Program-made: the position numbers and the translations under genes
Notes under the pieces: generated by a model
Seen by the model: only the letters and a program-made list of their open reading frames with translations
Databases searched by the model: none
What the model was told of the DNA's origin: nothing
Assembly (NCBI GenBank): GCA_964019055.1
Contig: OZ025211.1
Coordinates: forward strand, 6,029,835-6,093,834
DNA: 64,000 nt
Reading direction: 5' to 3'
Source of the DNA: Anthopleura xanthogrammica
Lineage: Eukaryota > Cnidaria > Anthozoa > Actiniaria > Actiniidae
Shown: one piece after another, positions 1 to 12,991 of the stretch
Numbering within the stretch: the stretch's first letter is position 1
Layout: each line of letters opens with the position of its first letter

Positions 1-350
1 AGCACAAACGCAAGCACAAGTATCAACATTTTTTTATCCTTGTGCTTGCGCTTGTGCTTGTATCGTAGTGAAAACTAGGCTTAACTTAATGACTTGAAGC
101 CAAAAGTTGTTGTACATAATCACATGTAAAGGTTATTTTGTTCCCCAACACGGAAACACAAGTTATGGAGGCCGGGGTACATTTTGAAGTAAGGGAAAAA
201 TTTTGCAGACCACACCGGCAAAAAAAAAACAAACGTAAATTTGAACATTAAAAAAAATTAAAAGGAAAATAAACATTTCAAGAAAAGTTAGCTAAACAAT
301 GAGCTTCATCTGAACATTTGTCTCTTGTAAAATTGTTTATAATGTGACAG
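1..350. other. Left edge, no gene seen
   Basis: Opens with a near-palindromic AGCACAAACGCAAGCACAAG / CTTGTGCTTGCGCTTGTGCT pair (1-60). The rest is AT-rich with A-runs. No coding sequence seen. Confidence 0.5.
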
Positions 351-673
351 GGTCTTGTTGTTGGGTATCAAGGGTGTACTCGCCTCGCAACTCTGAGGTC
401 TCTCTCTGTAGGGTTCATTAGGTGTCTCCCATGACTTAAGGGTCTTGTTGTTGGGTATCAAGGGTGTACTCGCCTCGCAACTCTGAGGTCTCTCTCTGTA
501 GGGTTCATTAGGTGTCTCCCATGACTTAAGGGTCTTGTTGTTGGGTATCAAGGGTGTACTCGCCTCGCAACTCTGAGGTCTCTCTCTGTAGGGTTCATTA
601 GGTGTCTCCCATGACTTAAGGGTCTTGTTGTTGGGTATCAAGGGTGCACTCGCCTCGCAACTCTGAGGTCTCA
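351..673. repeat. 90-bp tandem repeat, 3.6 copies
   Basis: GGTCTTGTTGTTGGGTATCA starts at 351, 441, 531 and 621. Copies are nearly identical, so the array is young. The in-frame 30-residue repeat on the minus strand is a by-product of 90 being divisible by three. Confidence 0.95.
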
Positions 674-822
674 GTTTTCCTCATCTCATTAACCGTTAGG
701 GCACGGCGCGACAGCTGACTGCTGGCGAGATATTCTAAGCTTTGGTATTATTTTATTCTCAAATGCTTCATTTAGATGTCAAAAAAATTGATTTTTCTTC
801 AAAATTGGTATTGGTGATATCT

Positions 823-1245
823 TCTCTTCTCTTCTCTTCTCGTCTTTTGTGATCTCTCTTCTCTTCTGTTCTCTTCTGTTCTCTTCTGTTCTGTTCTCTT
901 CTCTTCTCTTCTGTTCTCTCCTCTTTTCTTCTCTGTTCTGTTCTGTTCTGTTCTGTTCTGTTCTGTTCTGTTCTGTTCTGTTCTGTTCTGTTCTGTTCTG
1001 TTCTGTTCTGTTCTGTTCTGTTCTGTTCTGTTCTGTTCTGTTCTGTTCTGTTCTGTTCTGTTCTGTTCTGTTCTGTTCTGTTCTGTTCTGTTCTGTTCTG
1101 TTCTGTTCTGTTCTGTTCTGTTCTGTTCTGTTCTGTTCTGTTCTGTTCTGTTCTGTTCTGTTCTGTTCTGTTCTGTTCTGTTCTGTTCTGTTCTGTTCTG
1201 TTCTGTTCTGTTCTGTTCTGTTCTGTTCTGTTCTGTTCAGCTCTC
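823..1245 (+). repeat. (TTCTG)n pentanucleotide microsatellite
   Basis: CTCTT-type units grade into about 60 perfect TTCTG units from roughly 930 to 1236. Not coding. Confidence 0.97.
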
Positions 1246-1954
1246 TTCTGTTCTCTTAATTTTGCTATTTCTCAACTGGATCAAAAGAACAATAAATAAA
1301 AACCAATGTGCATGTTGGCATGTACGTCATGGAGGAAACAAACCATCAAACAAAAGGCTTACTTATTGAAGTCCATTTGCGCATAACTCGCAACTATTTT
1401 TGGTCTCGAGGGAAGCGCGTTGTGTACGAACCAACGCGTCATTTGTCTATAACATACGTTGAAGACTTGAGTCTAAATAGCTTCAACGCGTAGAGGAAAC
1501 TCAACAACTAACTGTTTTCTAGTTTGTACAAGACAAGAAAAAAGGTAATGTGGATTCTAAACCTTATTTGCGTAGATGAATAACGTAGTCTTGTAGCTTT
1601 CTTGAAAGGAGAATACTTGTCAGTCTAAGGGACCGATTCGTTATACTTAAGTATGAATTTTGTATTTATGATAAAATGCCATTAAAAAAAGTCCCCGGGG
1701 GAGGGGCGATGGTTTTATAAAAGTTACCCTAGATATTAAAAATATTTTGGTGATAAGGCTATGACGGCTATGACAGGGGTGGGTTTCCTGTGTTATTTGG
1801 CAAGCCACAGGAATCCCGAAAAAGCTATATATTATACCCACGTTTTTTAGTCATTTTTGTAAGCGTTGAAGACGTTCTTGAAACCACCATATTAGGTGTC
1901 TAAAGATCTATCATATGTGTCAGTTTTATTTCAAAAAACGATAGAAAAACACCC

Positions 1955-3676
1955 TAAATGAGGAAAATGCTGAAAACGCTATACCGCTGACCGATTCCCA
2001 TTTTCTTCAAAAATTACAACCCCTATAAAATCTTTATTATAACTCTAATCACGAAATTAATTTCAGAATCATGTTGACAGGGTCCTTAGCTTTCCAACGA
2101 GCTACATTTTGTTTGGAGAAACTCAATATTTTGATTTACGAAAATTTGGACCAACTCAAAAAACGCTTATTTCGGGTACCTAACTTCAAGCGGCTTGTTT
2201 TCTATGAAATAAAGAAAAATATTAAAATATTTTGACGCACAGATTTAAAGCTTGTTTCATACTTCCTTTGCAATATAAAATATTTGGGATTCAAGCTTTT
2301 TTTCTATTTTTATTTTGCGTTTATTTGACGGTGGAAGCGTTTGGGTTACCTGTGGTGAAGTTTTAGTTGAGGTAGCAGTTTATGATCTCAGTTTTCGTAG
2401 TGGAACTGAGCGAAATGTGCAAGTATTTTCAATTATTCGTAGAGGAAAATCATGAATCCTTCCAAAACAAGTTTTTTTGGTTGATAAAGATGCTTCTATG
2501 TTAATCATGAATTTCAGCACCTTACCACAGGGATCCCAAGGGTATCCCTCAGATATGTCTTGAAAGCTATTCCAAAATTGTGAACTAATGGAAATTATTT
2601 TTGTCTTCTAAGAGCATTTTAAACGAGGGATTCTCGTGAATGAAAATCATGAAAATTCCATGAAAATTCCATGAAATTCTTCCATCCCCATCCGTACTAT
2701 CATGACTCGTCCCTTATTTAAAAAAATGTTTTTTAATGAATTGATTTTTATGTTTTCAAGATCCAAATTGAAAGACTGTGGTAATAAGGTGTTTGCTAAT
2801 TAGTAGTTACTACCATCTACTCTACTGCCCAGTACTACCTACTTTTAAGGTAAGATATTGGTTAAAAATTAGAGCATCATTTCTTAGAATATTTACGCAC
2901 GGGTTCCTTTAGTGCGCACATAAAGCAGTACGCTTTCAGTTGGAAAATATAACTGCTTTTCACAAATCTCCCTAAAATGTGTGCGTCTCGAGAAAAATAC
3001 AAAATATCCAAGAAAATTCAAGAGCATTGCGTTCGGGTTAAAGAATTTGAAATAAACAAGGTCACTGTTATCGAGCTATATAATTGTGAAACCTTGGGAT
3101 ACCTGTGGTAAGAGTTAAAATTTCAGATAAATTCAAACTTAATTTTTCTTTTAAAAAAACAGATGTAACATAAAGATTATTGCTTATTCACCCTAAATAC
3201 GTCGTAATATTTCTATATTTTGCATAATTTCACTCCATAAAACGTGATCATAAAATGCTACCTTGCAAAAATATCACCACAGGAAGCCCAAACGGTTCCA
3301 CCCGTCTAAAAACGCTTAATAAAAAATGAAGAAAAGCTTTGACCTAAATTATTTTAACGTTAAGAGAAAGTACTAAATGAGCTTTAAATCTGTGCGTAAA
3401 AATATTTTAACATTTTTCTTTATTTCATAGAAAACAAGCCGCTTGAAGTTAGGTACCCGAAATAAGCGTTTTTTGAGTTGGTCCAAATTTTCGTAAATCG
3501 AAATATTGAGTTTCTCCAAACAAAACGTACCTCGTTGGAAAGCTAAGGACTGCGTCAACATGGTTCTGAAATTGATTTCGTGATTAGAGTTATAATATAG
3601 ATTTTATAGGGGTTGTAATTTTTGAAGAAAATGGAAATCGGTCAGCGGTATAGCGTTTCCAGCATTTTCCTCATTT
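1955..3676. mobile_element. Large foldback element
   Basis: AAATGAGGAAAATGCTG at 1955 returns inverted at 3676. Arms of at least 300 bp pair almost base for base (GGTACCTAACTTCAAGCGGC against its reverse at about 3440-3460), and weaker pairing continues inward to about 2560/3090. No transposase frame. The CACAGGNANCCCA motif occurs inside both arms. Confidence 0.85.
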
Positions 3677-4371
3677 CGAGTACTTTTTTAATTTATTTTC
3701 AAACGAAACTTAGGCAGGTAATAGACCTTAAGAAACATTATGTTATGGTGCAAAGAAAGATTCTTAACTCTCTTAGAAATAAGGAGAAAAAAGGGTTTAA
3801 AATACACCTAATTTGGGTTACCTGTGTATTGCTGCGAGGCGCACGAATACCACAGAAAGCCCACCACACAATTTTTGAATAAAATATTTTTTTTTACTTT
3901 TAAATCCCTATTAAGAACTTTCTTTTGTGCTTTCCCACGATCTTATGTTCTCTAGGGACACTGCGTGTTCGAATGGTTGAGTCCGCCATGTTGAAGACTT
4001 GGTGAATCAAGAAACGAGAAAGAACGCTGAATAAGTCAAGAAACAAGCTTTATGAAGCCCCGTGAATGTCTGGAACAAAGGTAAATTGGATTATAGACTT
4101 TATTGAATACTTGCGAGGACGGTGAAACTAAGAAAATCGCATGAAATGTAATCGTTTTCAGTTAATATCGGCAGTGTCTGTATATTTAACCACTCAATAG
4201 TCTATTTCCTATTCATCTGTCCCTGAAGTTCTTGGTTGCTTAACAAATGCGCAATTTTCTTATTTCCTTCTTGCTATTTTTGTCTGTTTAGTTTGTTTCG
4301 TTAATTTAGATGAAAGGTTTATTTTCGATTTAACGATATGCGCATAATTAACAAGTGGCAAAGCTGCTCCT

Positions 4372-4637
4372 TTAGGGACTCGTCATAAAGTGAATGGGGG
4401 GGGGGGGGGGGGGTGTGAGAGTTGGGCTTGCAAAACTATAATTGAATTAGCATTTTTTTAAATGCTGGGCCATTATTAAATGCGGTTGAAAAAGTGATGT
4501 TTTGAAGCAAAATTGCATAGATGTTAGATTGTTAGATGTTCCATTTTATAGATAGCCCACCCATTCCGAGCTTAAAATTGTAGCCCACCCCCTGTTTTTG
4601 CCGGCTCACCCCCTTTACTTTATGACCAGTCCCTTAG
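4372..4637. mobile_element. MITE with GGGACTSGTCATAAAGT ends
   Basis: Left AGGGACTCGTCATAAAGTGA followed by a 17-base G-run; right, in reverse, AAGGGACTGGTCATAAAGTA. About 265 bp, no coding capacity. Confidence 0.7.
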
Positions 4638-5399
4638 TCTTCCACATCATCTCTCTGCTAGCCGCAAAATCCATCTTGTAAGACTAATGAAGCTTTCAAT
4701 TTTTTTCTGAGTAGGCATTTTGTATGTAAAATAAGCAAATTTAATTGTAAAGGCGCATTATGCGCGCACATCTTCGTTCCAGGTTCAATTGTAAAAACGT
4801 TAATCGGTTGAGAAATATATTTCTCCGCAATTTAATTATCTTTGCGCTATTTGCTATTTAATCTTATTTGCCGAAGCTAACTCAATTTTCTGATATTTTC
4901 TTATTTACAGAAGCAAGATAACAAAGGTAACACAGAGAACAAGAACATTTAGAACTGTCCTGTACCATATTACCGAAGATCAGAAGAGACTAAACAAGGT
5001 TAACAACTTGTAATTCATTTTTTGTTACTTAAAGGATGCTGTGTATTTTAAAATGTAGTTGTATTTTGAAATAAATGATTTTGACTTTTTTTGTTGTCTG
5101 GTTTATTTCGTTATACCCCTTTTCAAATTCGCGCTTTTTTCCCGCCAAAAAACTTAGAAATTTTTCAAGCTCTTTACTTCTTGATTTTCATTGGCCTCTT
5201 TCCAAGCTCGCAAGTTTTCCCGCCAAAAACTTAGACAATATCCGGCCACTTGGAACCCTCAGCCACACCTGATGATGCCAGTTTACACCTCATGATCCCT
5301 TTATCACTTATCAATATTTTTCTTGCCAGCTTTACCCGCCCATCTAATCTCCTTGTTCTGCTCATTATCCCATTGTTTCGCTCAGACAATAAACAAGAC

Positions 5400-8300
5400 A
5401 TTAAATATTCATAAGAATTTTTATTAGGTCATTAGTATGCCAACCATTACAAGCGTTATGATTTAAGGAACTTTAAAACCTTTACTCTCAACAAACACAT
5501 CAACAGTCTACAGCACAGATCACCGGACTACAGAGCCAAAGGTAAGTTCAAGGTTCAGGTTCAAATCCAGGCAAGCTCAATATTCTCTGATGAAAAATTG
5601 GACAAGCAAGAAGACAGCCACCCACAAGCCAGGATCAAGGTAAGTCAGGTAACCATAGACAAGGAAAATAAGGAGGATTGGCCCACAAATTGGCAAAGGA
5701 ACTCAGAAATTGGCTTTAAAAAAAATTCAAATTGGCTTTAAAAAAATTAAAAAAATTCAAATTGGCAAGAAAAAAAATAAGAAAATGTGAAAAAAAAGCA
5801 AAAAATCCCTAAAATTTTGAAAAAATGTATACTAAGTCTTTTTGCACAATTTTTTGCCCCTAGGGTAATTAGACGAGGGTCCCGGAGATCAAAAGTTCAA
5901 ACCTACCTTCCCCTTAAGAAAAAGTGCCCCCCAACAAAGTGTTGGGGTACTCTTAAGGGTGATTCAGTAGGATGAACTAAAGACCTCCAGGACAGTCCAT
6001 TTGATTGAGTTTCTAAAGACATAGGTTTTTCTTGAGTAAAAGGCTAGTACAAAATACTGAAAACAAGGCATAAAACTAGAGTTGTCCTTCAAAACATGGA
6101 TTGAAAAAGTTACCAAAACTATGATTGCCAAAGTTATAATGCCGTTTCCTTCATGGTAAATAGCTTCAACATTATCCGTATGAGAAATTTATTGAAAATT
6201 GTGCAGGAATTTAATTCTGGACAGCTTTCGTAATGGACAACACCAGTTGTATATGCCTCATTTAACAGCATCAGATAGGACTGGTTAATACATTGAACTT
6301 TGCATGTGTTGCATCCAATTTGGTTGGAAATAAATTAGCCTCAACAAATCAACTTTGGATTCTAAACAATTAATTTGGTGCGTGAAAAGTTCAATGTCTT
6401 AACTACATGACCCTTACTGGTACCAGCAGAGGTAGAACAATTTATGTAGGAGTATGATAATCCATGGCACATGACAAAGCCCTGATCTAGTGCCAGTGGG
6501 AGTAATTAAAGCTGATAAATAATTTGTTCCATCAGGGCATGTATGTACCATGCTTATCACAAACCCACATAAACTATTCTACATTACAGCAAGAATGACA
6601 AATGGTATTATTGAATCCAATCAATTTACTGAATTGAAATAGGAATTTAGAGAACATGTTGAATTTCATTGATCTTATATTGATCATGCAGGGAGTGATT
6701 GCTCAGTCTCCTAAAACCAGAGACTCATAATGATGCATTCAAGATACCAGACTGAATTGGAATAAGACCAGAGAGACACAATGAATGTTTTAGTGAACTC
6801 TAAACCAATCAATGTTGAAAGATGCCAATCAAATATTTCTCTGTATAAGTCTAGTGGATGCCAATTTTTCCCTACATTTTGGAATACCATTTCTCACGCT
6901 TGTGTACTTTTACTCAACCAAGACCTATGTCAGACTATGATATGAACACACCAAGCCCTATGGAGTACCATCACCAAAATAGTGTGAATTGAAACTACGA
7001 AACGTTTTTTAATTTTTTCATACATTGAATGAAATCACAACCCAATTACAAATGCAATTTTGATGGGTATGTCAGATAAAGAAACTGTGCACTAAGGCAC
7101 CACATCAATCCTACTTAACAGAAAATGTGTAAATAGCCAATCAAATAGCCAGATGTCACTAGCTATTTAGTCAATTTAGACATATTTAAGAGTTGAATTA
7201 AGCAAATTTAGAGAACAGCCAAAGTTGTCATAAATCAAGCTGATAAAAAAGAATAGGCATTGCCTATTATAGGATTGATGTGGTAGAGCCAAAATATGCA
7301 TTCAAAGATGTAAACAGTCTAATTATGTGCACAGACCCTCTACCTGACCATTGGTGTGTTCAATCACAGTCACTAAAGTTAAAATTTCACCACTTTAAGA
7401 ACATGAAATAGCTTCTAAAGAAATATTTCATGTTGAATAATGTGCAAACATGGAAAGCTATAACAACAGATAAGTTTGTCTTGTTAATATCTGTTCCATT
7501 GCTTCTTATGCTTGCACACAAATGTTACCATATTTGAAAACAGTGAAAATTCTTAATTGTTACTTTTCCATTTCAGATACAAGAAAAAGAACAATTGTGC
7601 CAAAAAGTATTAACAATCAATCATGACATGTGGATGATGCATCATAACCATTGTCAAATATGGTAAATCATTAGCTTAGAGCAGAGCTTTCAATAATATT
7701 TGGATTAGACGGTCAATCCAAAAAAGTAGGGGTCCGTATCCCCCAAGGGGCCGTAACTTTATTTGGCAATGAATTAATTTTTTGTCAAAATAGCCGGCAG
7801 TTTAAGGTGAAGTATCCAGCGATAAACCGCCGGTAGCCGCCTTTTATTGAAAGCTCTGTTAGAGATAATACAGTTCCTTCCAAATTCTTGGGGTACAATC
7901 ATTTCAAACTGAGAAACATCTGTAATGCTCAATTCTTAAAAAATCTTTTATTTAAAGTGCAACCAACCCTTTTTGGGATTATGCACTATGCATTGTCTAT
8001 TGCACCCCAAGAATTGAAAGCTTGTAACTTCCAATGAAAAAATTTAGAACTGGCATCTTCCATCTAACATCCTCAGACTTTGAACATGTAATTTTTAATT
8101 GAAGCTTTCAAACCAAATTCAATACTAAAAATTATGTTCTAAATTTATTGAAATATGAGAACGAAATGGAAGAGGATGATAATTGAACAAATAACCAGTG
8201 AACTGAATGTTGATAAACCATGCACTTTGACTTACTGTGAAGTTGGATGGAAACCAGGAAGGAGCCAGAAGATCATCATAGCAACATTATAACAACACAT

Positions 8301-9460
8301 AGTAATCAAATCATTCATACAGTAGAATCCTAATATCTTAAACTATCAAATATTTGAAAAGAATTTAAAGTATCAAGATGAAATGAGTCAAATGGAACTT
8401 TGAAATAAAAACCCAAAATAAGCATTTTTAATTGTAATTGTCCAAGTTATCAAGATTCTTCTGTATTATCCAATGCATCAATGAAAATAATCATCATTTC
8501 GTACAGTAGACTCTCACTAAATATGATTAGGAATCATGCCAAAATGTCAAATAAAATTGGGAATGAAATCAATGCCAAAACGGACACCTATATGATAAAT
8601 CTTTTAACAAAATGCTGCTAATCATAGCAAGTGAAAGTGTACTGGTATTGAAACAGTTCGAAGCTGAAAAAATCATCAATGTAAAAACAGTGAAAAAGCT
8701 TTTTTCTCAACTCTGTACATTGTTTAAGTTGGTTTTTGATTTTTAGATGAACTTTGAATTTCTGATTCTAAAGACACTTGCAAGATTAAGATGGTGTTGT
8801 TATGAATTTAAATAAAAGAATGAACAAATTTACTACAAGAAAGTCAATTCATGTCAGACTTTGGAAACTAGGTAAATTCTAGGAAAGCATTTATGCCCAA
8901 AATTTAGAAAGAAACTTTTTCATAAGCATAAATGATATCATTCAAAACAATGTCAATCAATAAATATCAAGTACAATAAATCATTGGGAAGCAAGCAATA
9001 AATGTCAATTAGTCAATAATAGGGGAAAAAACAAGCAATTCAATGTCAATCAAATGCATAAATTGAATAATGTTGCCACAAAGCCACGTAGAGCCAAGCC
9101 AGCCAGTTCTTCGTCCAATGGATATGTGCATAATTTATCAACATAGAGTAAATATAGATGCCAAATAAGTCAAGTCAGTTAAGGTCTTGGTCACTTTTTA
9201 TTTGTAACAAAAAGATTCCACAACCTTTGAAATTTACTGCTTAAAGTGGTGAAAAAGATCTACATACAATGAGTCATTCTATGCAGATAATATTGCATAA
9301 CCAACAATAATTCTCCACAACAGACAAAGTGAATATCAGTAAGTATTTACCCAAAGAACAAGTCAGAGCAAGCATTAATTAATATTCACTGAGCCCAAGG
9401 AGAATCATGCTTTAGTAGAATTACACAGGTGAAAAGCAAAGAAACTAAAATCACAGTAAC
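5400..9460. other. AT-rich, no gene seen
   Basis: Long AT-rich stretch with no tandem structure, no open frame above about 60 codons and no convincing splice-bounded exon that I can find. Includes a short A-rich direct duplication near 5700-5790. Confidence 0.4.
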
Positions 9461-9471
9461 TTTGTATTCAC

Positions 9472-9571
9472 CTGGGTAGTTTTACTAACAATTAACTCTA
9501 CCACATAAACATTATATCTAGGAGGTTCGTCTTCTGGTCTTCTCAAAAGCCTTGGTGGTCTTGATGCTGAT
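9472..9571 (-). CDS. Candidate internal exon of an unidentified gene
   Basis: An acceptor (TTATTTCTTATTCAG) and a CAG|GTGAAT donor bound 100 nt that enter in phase 2 and leave in phase 0. The 33 residues include RRPEDEPPRYNVYVV and ELIVSKTTQ, with protein-like composition. I do not recognise the family. Possible neighbours on the same strand are the open frame at 9946-9761 and a short acidic first-exon-like frame at 11396-11315 (MLHVQHCQEEEDMEEEVV, GTAAGA donor), but their phases do not join cleanly, so no gene model is offered. Confidence 0.38.
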
Positions 9572-9760
9572 CTGAATAAGAAATAATACCACCAATGTCA
9601 GTATAAGGGTTTTTAAGATACACAAGCAGACAAAGAGAACCTCACCACATCCCCTTAGGATAACCAATCCCTGATATTACCATGGAATATGTGGTTGTAA
9701 AGGGACTATTCCCTGCTAGCAGAGTCTCCTGTAGGAAATTTCTGACAAAACATTGAGATA

Positions 9761-9946
9761 CTATGCTGGTCCAGGCTGTTTTCTTTGTTGCACATGCATG
9801 AGTTCCAGTAACTTAGCAATGCATGTGAATATTTTAGACTGCAACTCATCACGATCAGCTGCCATTAAAAACATTGAGCTCTCTTCCAATAGCCCATTTC
9901 CAAGTTCTCTCTTGTACAATATGAAAACGAGTCTCTGTGCAAGCAC
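9761..9946 (-). CDS. Open frame, possible exon end, unrecognised
   Basis: The frame gives about 60 residues of helical character (LLEESSMFLMAADRDELQSK) ending at a stop. A usable acceptor (TGCTGTTAG, phase 0) precedes it at about 9956. It directly abuts the left end of the large foldback element at 9989. Composition is more protein-like than most intergenic frames here, but I have no homology and the phase does not match nearby exons. Treat as a hypothesis. Confidence 0.22.
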   Translation of the reverse strand: MLAQRLVFILYKRELGNGLLEESSMFLMAADRDELQSKIFTCIAKLLELMHVQQRKQPGPA

Positions 9947-9988
9947 AGGCAGCTAACAGCAATTGTGTGACTGCAATCACAGCAGAGC

Positions 9989-10736
9989 CACAGGGAGCCC
10001 ACAGCCACTGGTAGAATCAGTGATTAGAATAAAATCTATCATGCGTAAATGCACGTGCTAGCTCCCGCACGAGCTTGGCGCCTGATTGGTTGCAGTTCAA
10101 GTCTGAATAAATTATCAGCTGCTAAAGTTGCTAGCGTAGAATATAATGACAAAATTTTTCGTTCTATCTGCACCTCGAGTAAGGGGGGACGGAAGCGGAA
10201 ATGACCACTAGCACCGTCTTCCGTTTAAAGCTTTGGAAGATAGTAGCAACAATGAAATTCCTTCAAGTTATTATAGATACAGAAAAAAGTTATTATAGAT
10301 GCAGTAAAATCATCGATTTTGATGACTACCTGTCAAATTTAGAAGACTCCATTTCATTTCCATCCCCCCTTACTCGAGGCGCAGATAGAACGAAACAAGC
10401 TTTAATTTGTTGCCATTTTTTCAAGACATAAGTCCATGCTGATTTTTTCTGTCCACACAGAACGTTAGACAAACTTTCCAAGTATCAGGATTTTGAGTTT
10501 TAAAGCTTAAAAAACATTCCACGAATTTTCTAAAGCAATTTTATTCGAGGGGTCCATTTTAAGTTTCATCCCTTGTCATTATATTCTACGCTAGCAACGT
10601 TAGCAGCTGATAATTTATTCAGACTTGAACTGCAACCAATCAGGCGCCAAGCTCGTGCGGGAGCTAGCACGTGCATTTACGCATGATAGATTTTATTCTA
10701 ATCACTGATTCTACCAATGGCTGTGGGCTCCCTGTG
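9989..10736. mobile_element. Foldback element with about 160-bp terminal inverted repeats
   Basis: CACAGGGAGCCCACAGCCA at 9989 returns inverted ending at 10736. The arms continue through GCACGTGCTAGCTCCCGCAC and TGAATAAATTATCAGCTGCT. A second inverted pair (CGTTCTATCTGCRCCTCGAG) sits inside. CAGAGCC flanks both ends. Confidence 0.88.
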
Positions 10737-11418
10737 ACAGAGCCTTTTCCTATCTAACTGGTTTCAAAACTAGTTTGGTTCATCCACGGTGGTGGATGGT
10801 GGTATATCAAAGAAAACAACCTGGGCCAGCCGAGTCTCACATTTTTCCTTACAGGATTTGTCAATGGGATGAATTTGCTAGCAGTGAAAAGGGTACTTGT
10901 TTAGTAAGTTACTCTTGGCCAGCTAGTTTGTCACTCAAATAAAGATATCGATTGATTGATTGGATAAAGTGTGTCTTTTTGGAGGGAGGGGAGGGGGATG
11001 GGAAGGCAAACAGGCAAATTTTTCATGTCGACAAATTAAAAAAAAGGTTTTCGACAACTTGGACTTCCAAAATCAGTAAAGAAAAGTGGTTATATTCTTT
11101 CTACACTTTTAGTTGTATACAATAAAGAGTACGAAGGCTTTTTTCATGTTGAAAAGTCAGCCACGTGCAGCAACCAACGGAAAGTGAGTTCAGAATAAAT
11201 GGTTTTTACTCAACGAAAAACCCTATCAAAAAATAATATTTCTAGCCAAAGAGAAAGAACTAATGCTTATCTTTATATTTCAATAGAATAGTGTGGTTAA
11301 GGAGCATTTCTTACCGTAAATAGTGAGTTTTTGACAACGGCTTACGACCTCTTCTTCCATGTCTTCTTCTTCTTGACAGTGCTGAACGTGAAGCATGATG
11401 GGAGCACGTGAGAATAGT

Positions 11419-11461
11419 ACACAGGAAACCCAGTTAGGGCGTGAACTGGGTTGCCTGTCAT
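11419..11461. repeat. Hairpin of paired CACAGG termini
   Basis: ACAGGAAACCCAGTT, 8-9 bp, then AACTGGGTTGCCTGT. Two element ends back to back with almost no interior. Confidence 0.6.
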
Positions 11462-11835
11462 GTGCACATAGCAACTAACCATGCAAAAGCTTACAACAAC
11501 AACAATAATACAATAACAACAACAACAACCAAAGAATTATATTTTGGAAAATATATTAGTAGTAGGATAATGGCGCAACAGTGATCCCAAAATTTGGTAA
11601 AATGCAACAATCTGTATCTTTTTTTCTTCCAGGAAAAACTGACGAAAAACTAGTTAAAACTTGACCTGAATTGGGTTTCCTGTGTATATACTGTTTTGGA
11701 GCCCGCATAAACCCACCACTATCAAAAATTGCGAAGAAAAAAAAATTCATCCATTTTTTAAGCTCATTAAAGATCCTTTTTTTTTGAAACGGTCTTGAAC
11801 ACACTTGGTAGATGATAAATATGATTTGATATTTA

Positions 11836-12029
11836 GCCTCCTTTGCAGACGTTATTTGTGTCGGTCTTCATTCTTGTTTCCAGAGCCTGCACTATTGCCA
11901 GATCCAGCGGAAGGCAACGCACGAAAGGCTGGCTGGCAAAAGCGCAGGCTCTGGTAACGTTAATGTGTCGGTCTTCTAATGGGGGAGGGATCGAAAAGAC
12001 TAACACAAATACCATCTGCAAAGGAGGCC
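11836..12029. mobile_element. Short palindromic element
   Basis: GCCTCCTTTGCAGACGTTAT at the left matches GCCTCCTTTGCAGATGGTAT in reverse at the right, about 30-bp ends, interior itself partly palindromic (CCAGAGCCTGC / GCAGGCTCTGG). Confidence 0.75.
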
Positions 12030-12363
12030 ATTTGATATTCGAATGATCAATAAGGGACTAGTACCTTTAGATAATTTTAAAGCTCCGGGTGTAGGGATTG
12101 GTTATTAAAGGATTGGGACATTAAAACTCAACTTCACAAGATTTTGGCTTCCTATGGATTCAACCAACCAGACCGGTTAAGAACGTTTTTCCCCATTATA
12201 TATTTTATAGAATGTACATTCATCTGTACTGGTATTGAATATATATCGAAAAGTTTAACTTTAGATACTTTATAATTGAATTGTTTTATCATATTTAGAA
12301 TAGAACGCACAGTGTTCGTCTCTTGATGTTTAATTGGTTCTAATTTGATTGTGACTGCGATAA

Positions 12364-12650
12364 ATGAATAATGGGAAAATATTGAAAATGTTCTGTTCTG
12401 TTCTGGAGACCCCTAAGACCTATGGTGGACGAGCCTTCTCTGTTGTGGGTCCTGAACTTTGGAACAAGATCCCAGTAGACATTAAGAGACTAAAAAACAT
12501 TGAAACATTTAAAAAAAGCATCAAAACCTTACTTTTTCGTGATGCATTTGAAAAGATCTGAAAATATGAACCATTTTATACTGCATACAGCGCCATTGAA
12601 CTGCTAGAAATGGCGCTATATAAATGTTTTATATTATTATATTATACCCA
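12364..12650 (+). mobile_element. 3' end of a CR1/L2-type LINE (truncated)
   Basis: The 65-residue frame carries YGGRAFSVVGPELWNKIP followed by TFKKSIKTLLF, the typical C-terminal end of non-LTR retrotransposon ORF2 just before its stop. A short 3' UTR ending GGCGCTATATAAATG and a TTATA-rich tail follow. The reverse transcriptase core is missing, as expected of 5' truncation. Confidence 0.7.
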
Positions 12651-12850
12651 AATTCCAGCCCAATCAGACATTCCAATAAACATCAAATTAAAGAGGTTTT
12701 TGAGATCTTTATTTTCAATAGCGTTTGTGATTTGTTATGTTACTGAGAATATTTGAACTTAGACTGTGTAGTAATTTAGTTTTTATGTATACTCAGTTAA
12801 TTGTGACAGGTCTACAATTTTACTTTATTTACTTTATTTATTAACAGGGT

Positions 12851-12991
12851 ACAAACACTAAAAGCGTGCAAAATGTATATCACTATCAGTTAGCACTAAA
12901 TGGAACCAATCAAACAATAGAAAACAATAGAATTGGCATGAAATGTCATTATTTAGTACTTACTTTTTATGTTGCACGCTGTTAGTGTTTG
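12851..12991. mobile_element. Short inverted-repeat element
   Basis: ACAAACACTAAAAGCGTGCA and, inverted, CAAACACTAACAGCGTGCAA form the ends of a roughly 140-bp AT-rich element. Confidence 0.6.

Noticed and set aside
306..641. Minus-strand 111-residue frame with 30-residue repeats
   Set aside because: Product of the 90-bp tandem repeat; no splice or start context.
849..1259. Long Leu/Phe/Cys/Ser frame
   Set aside because: Translation of the (TTCTG)n microsatellite.
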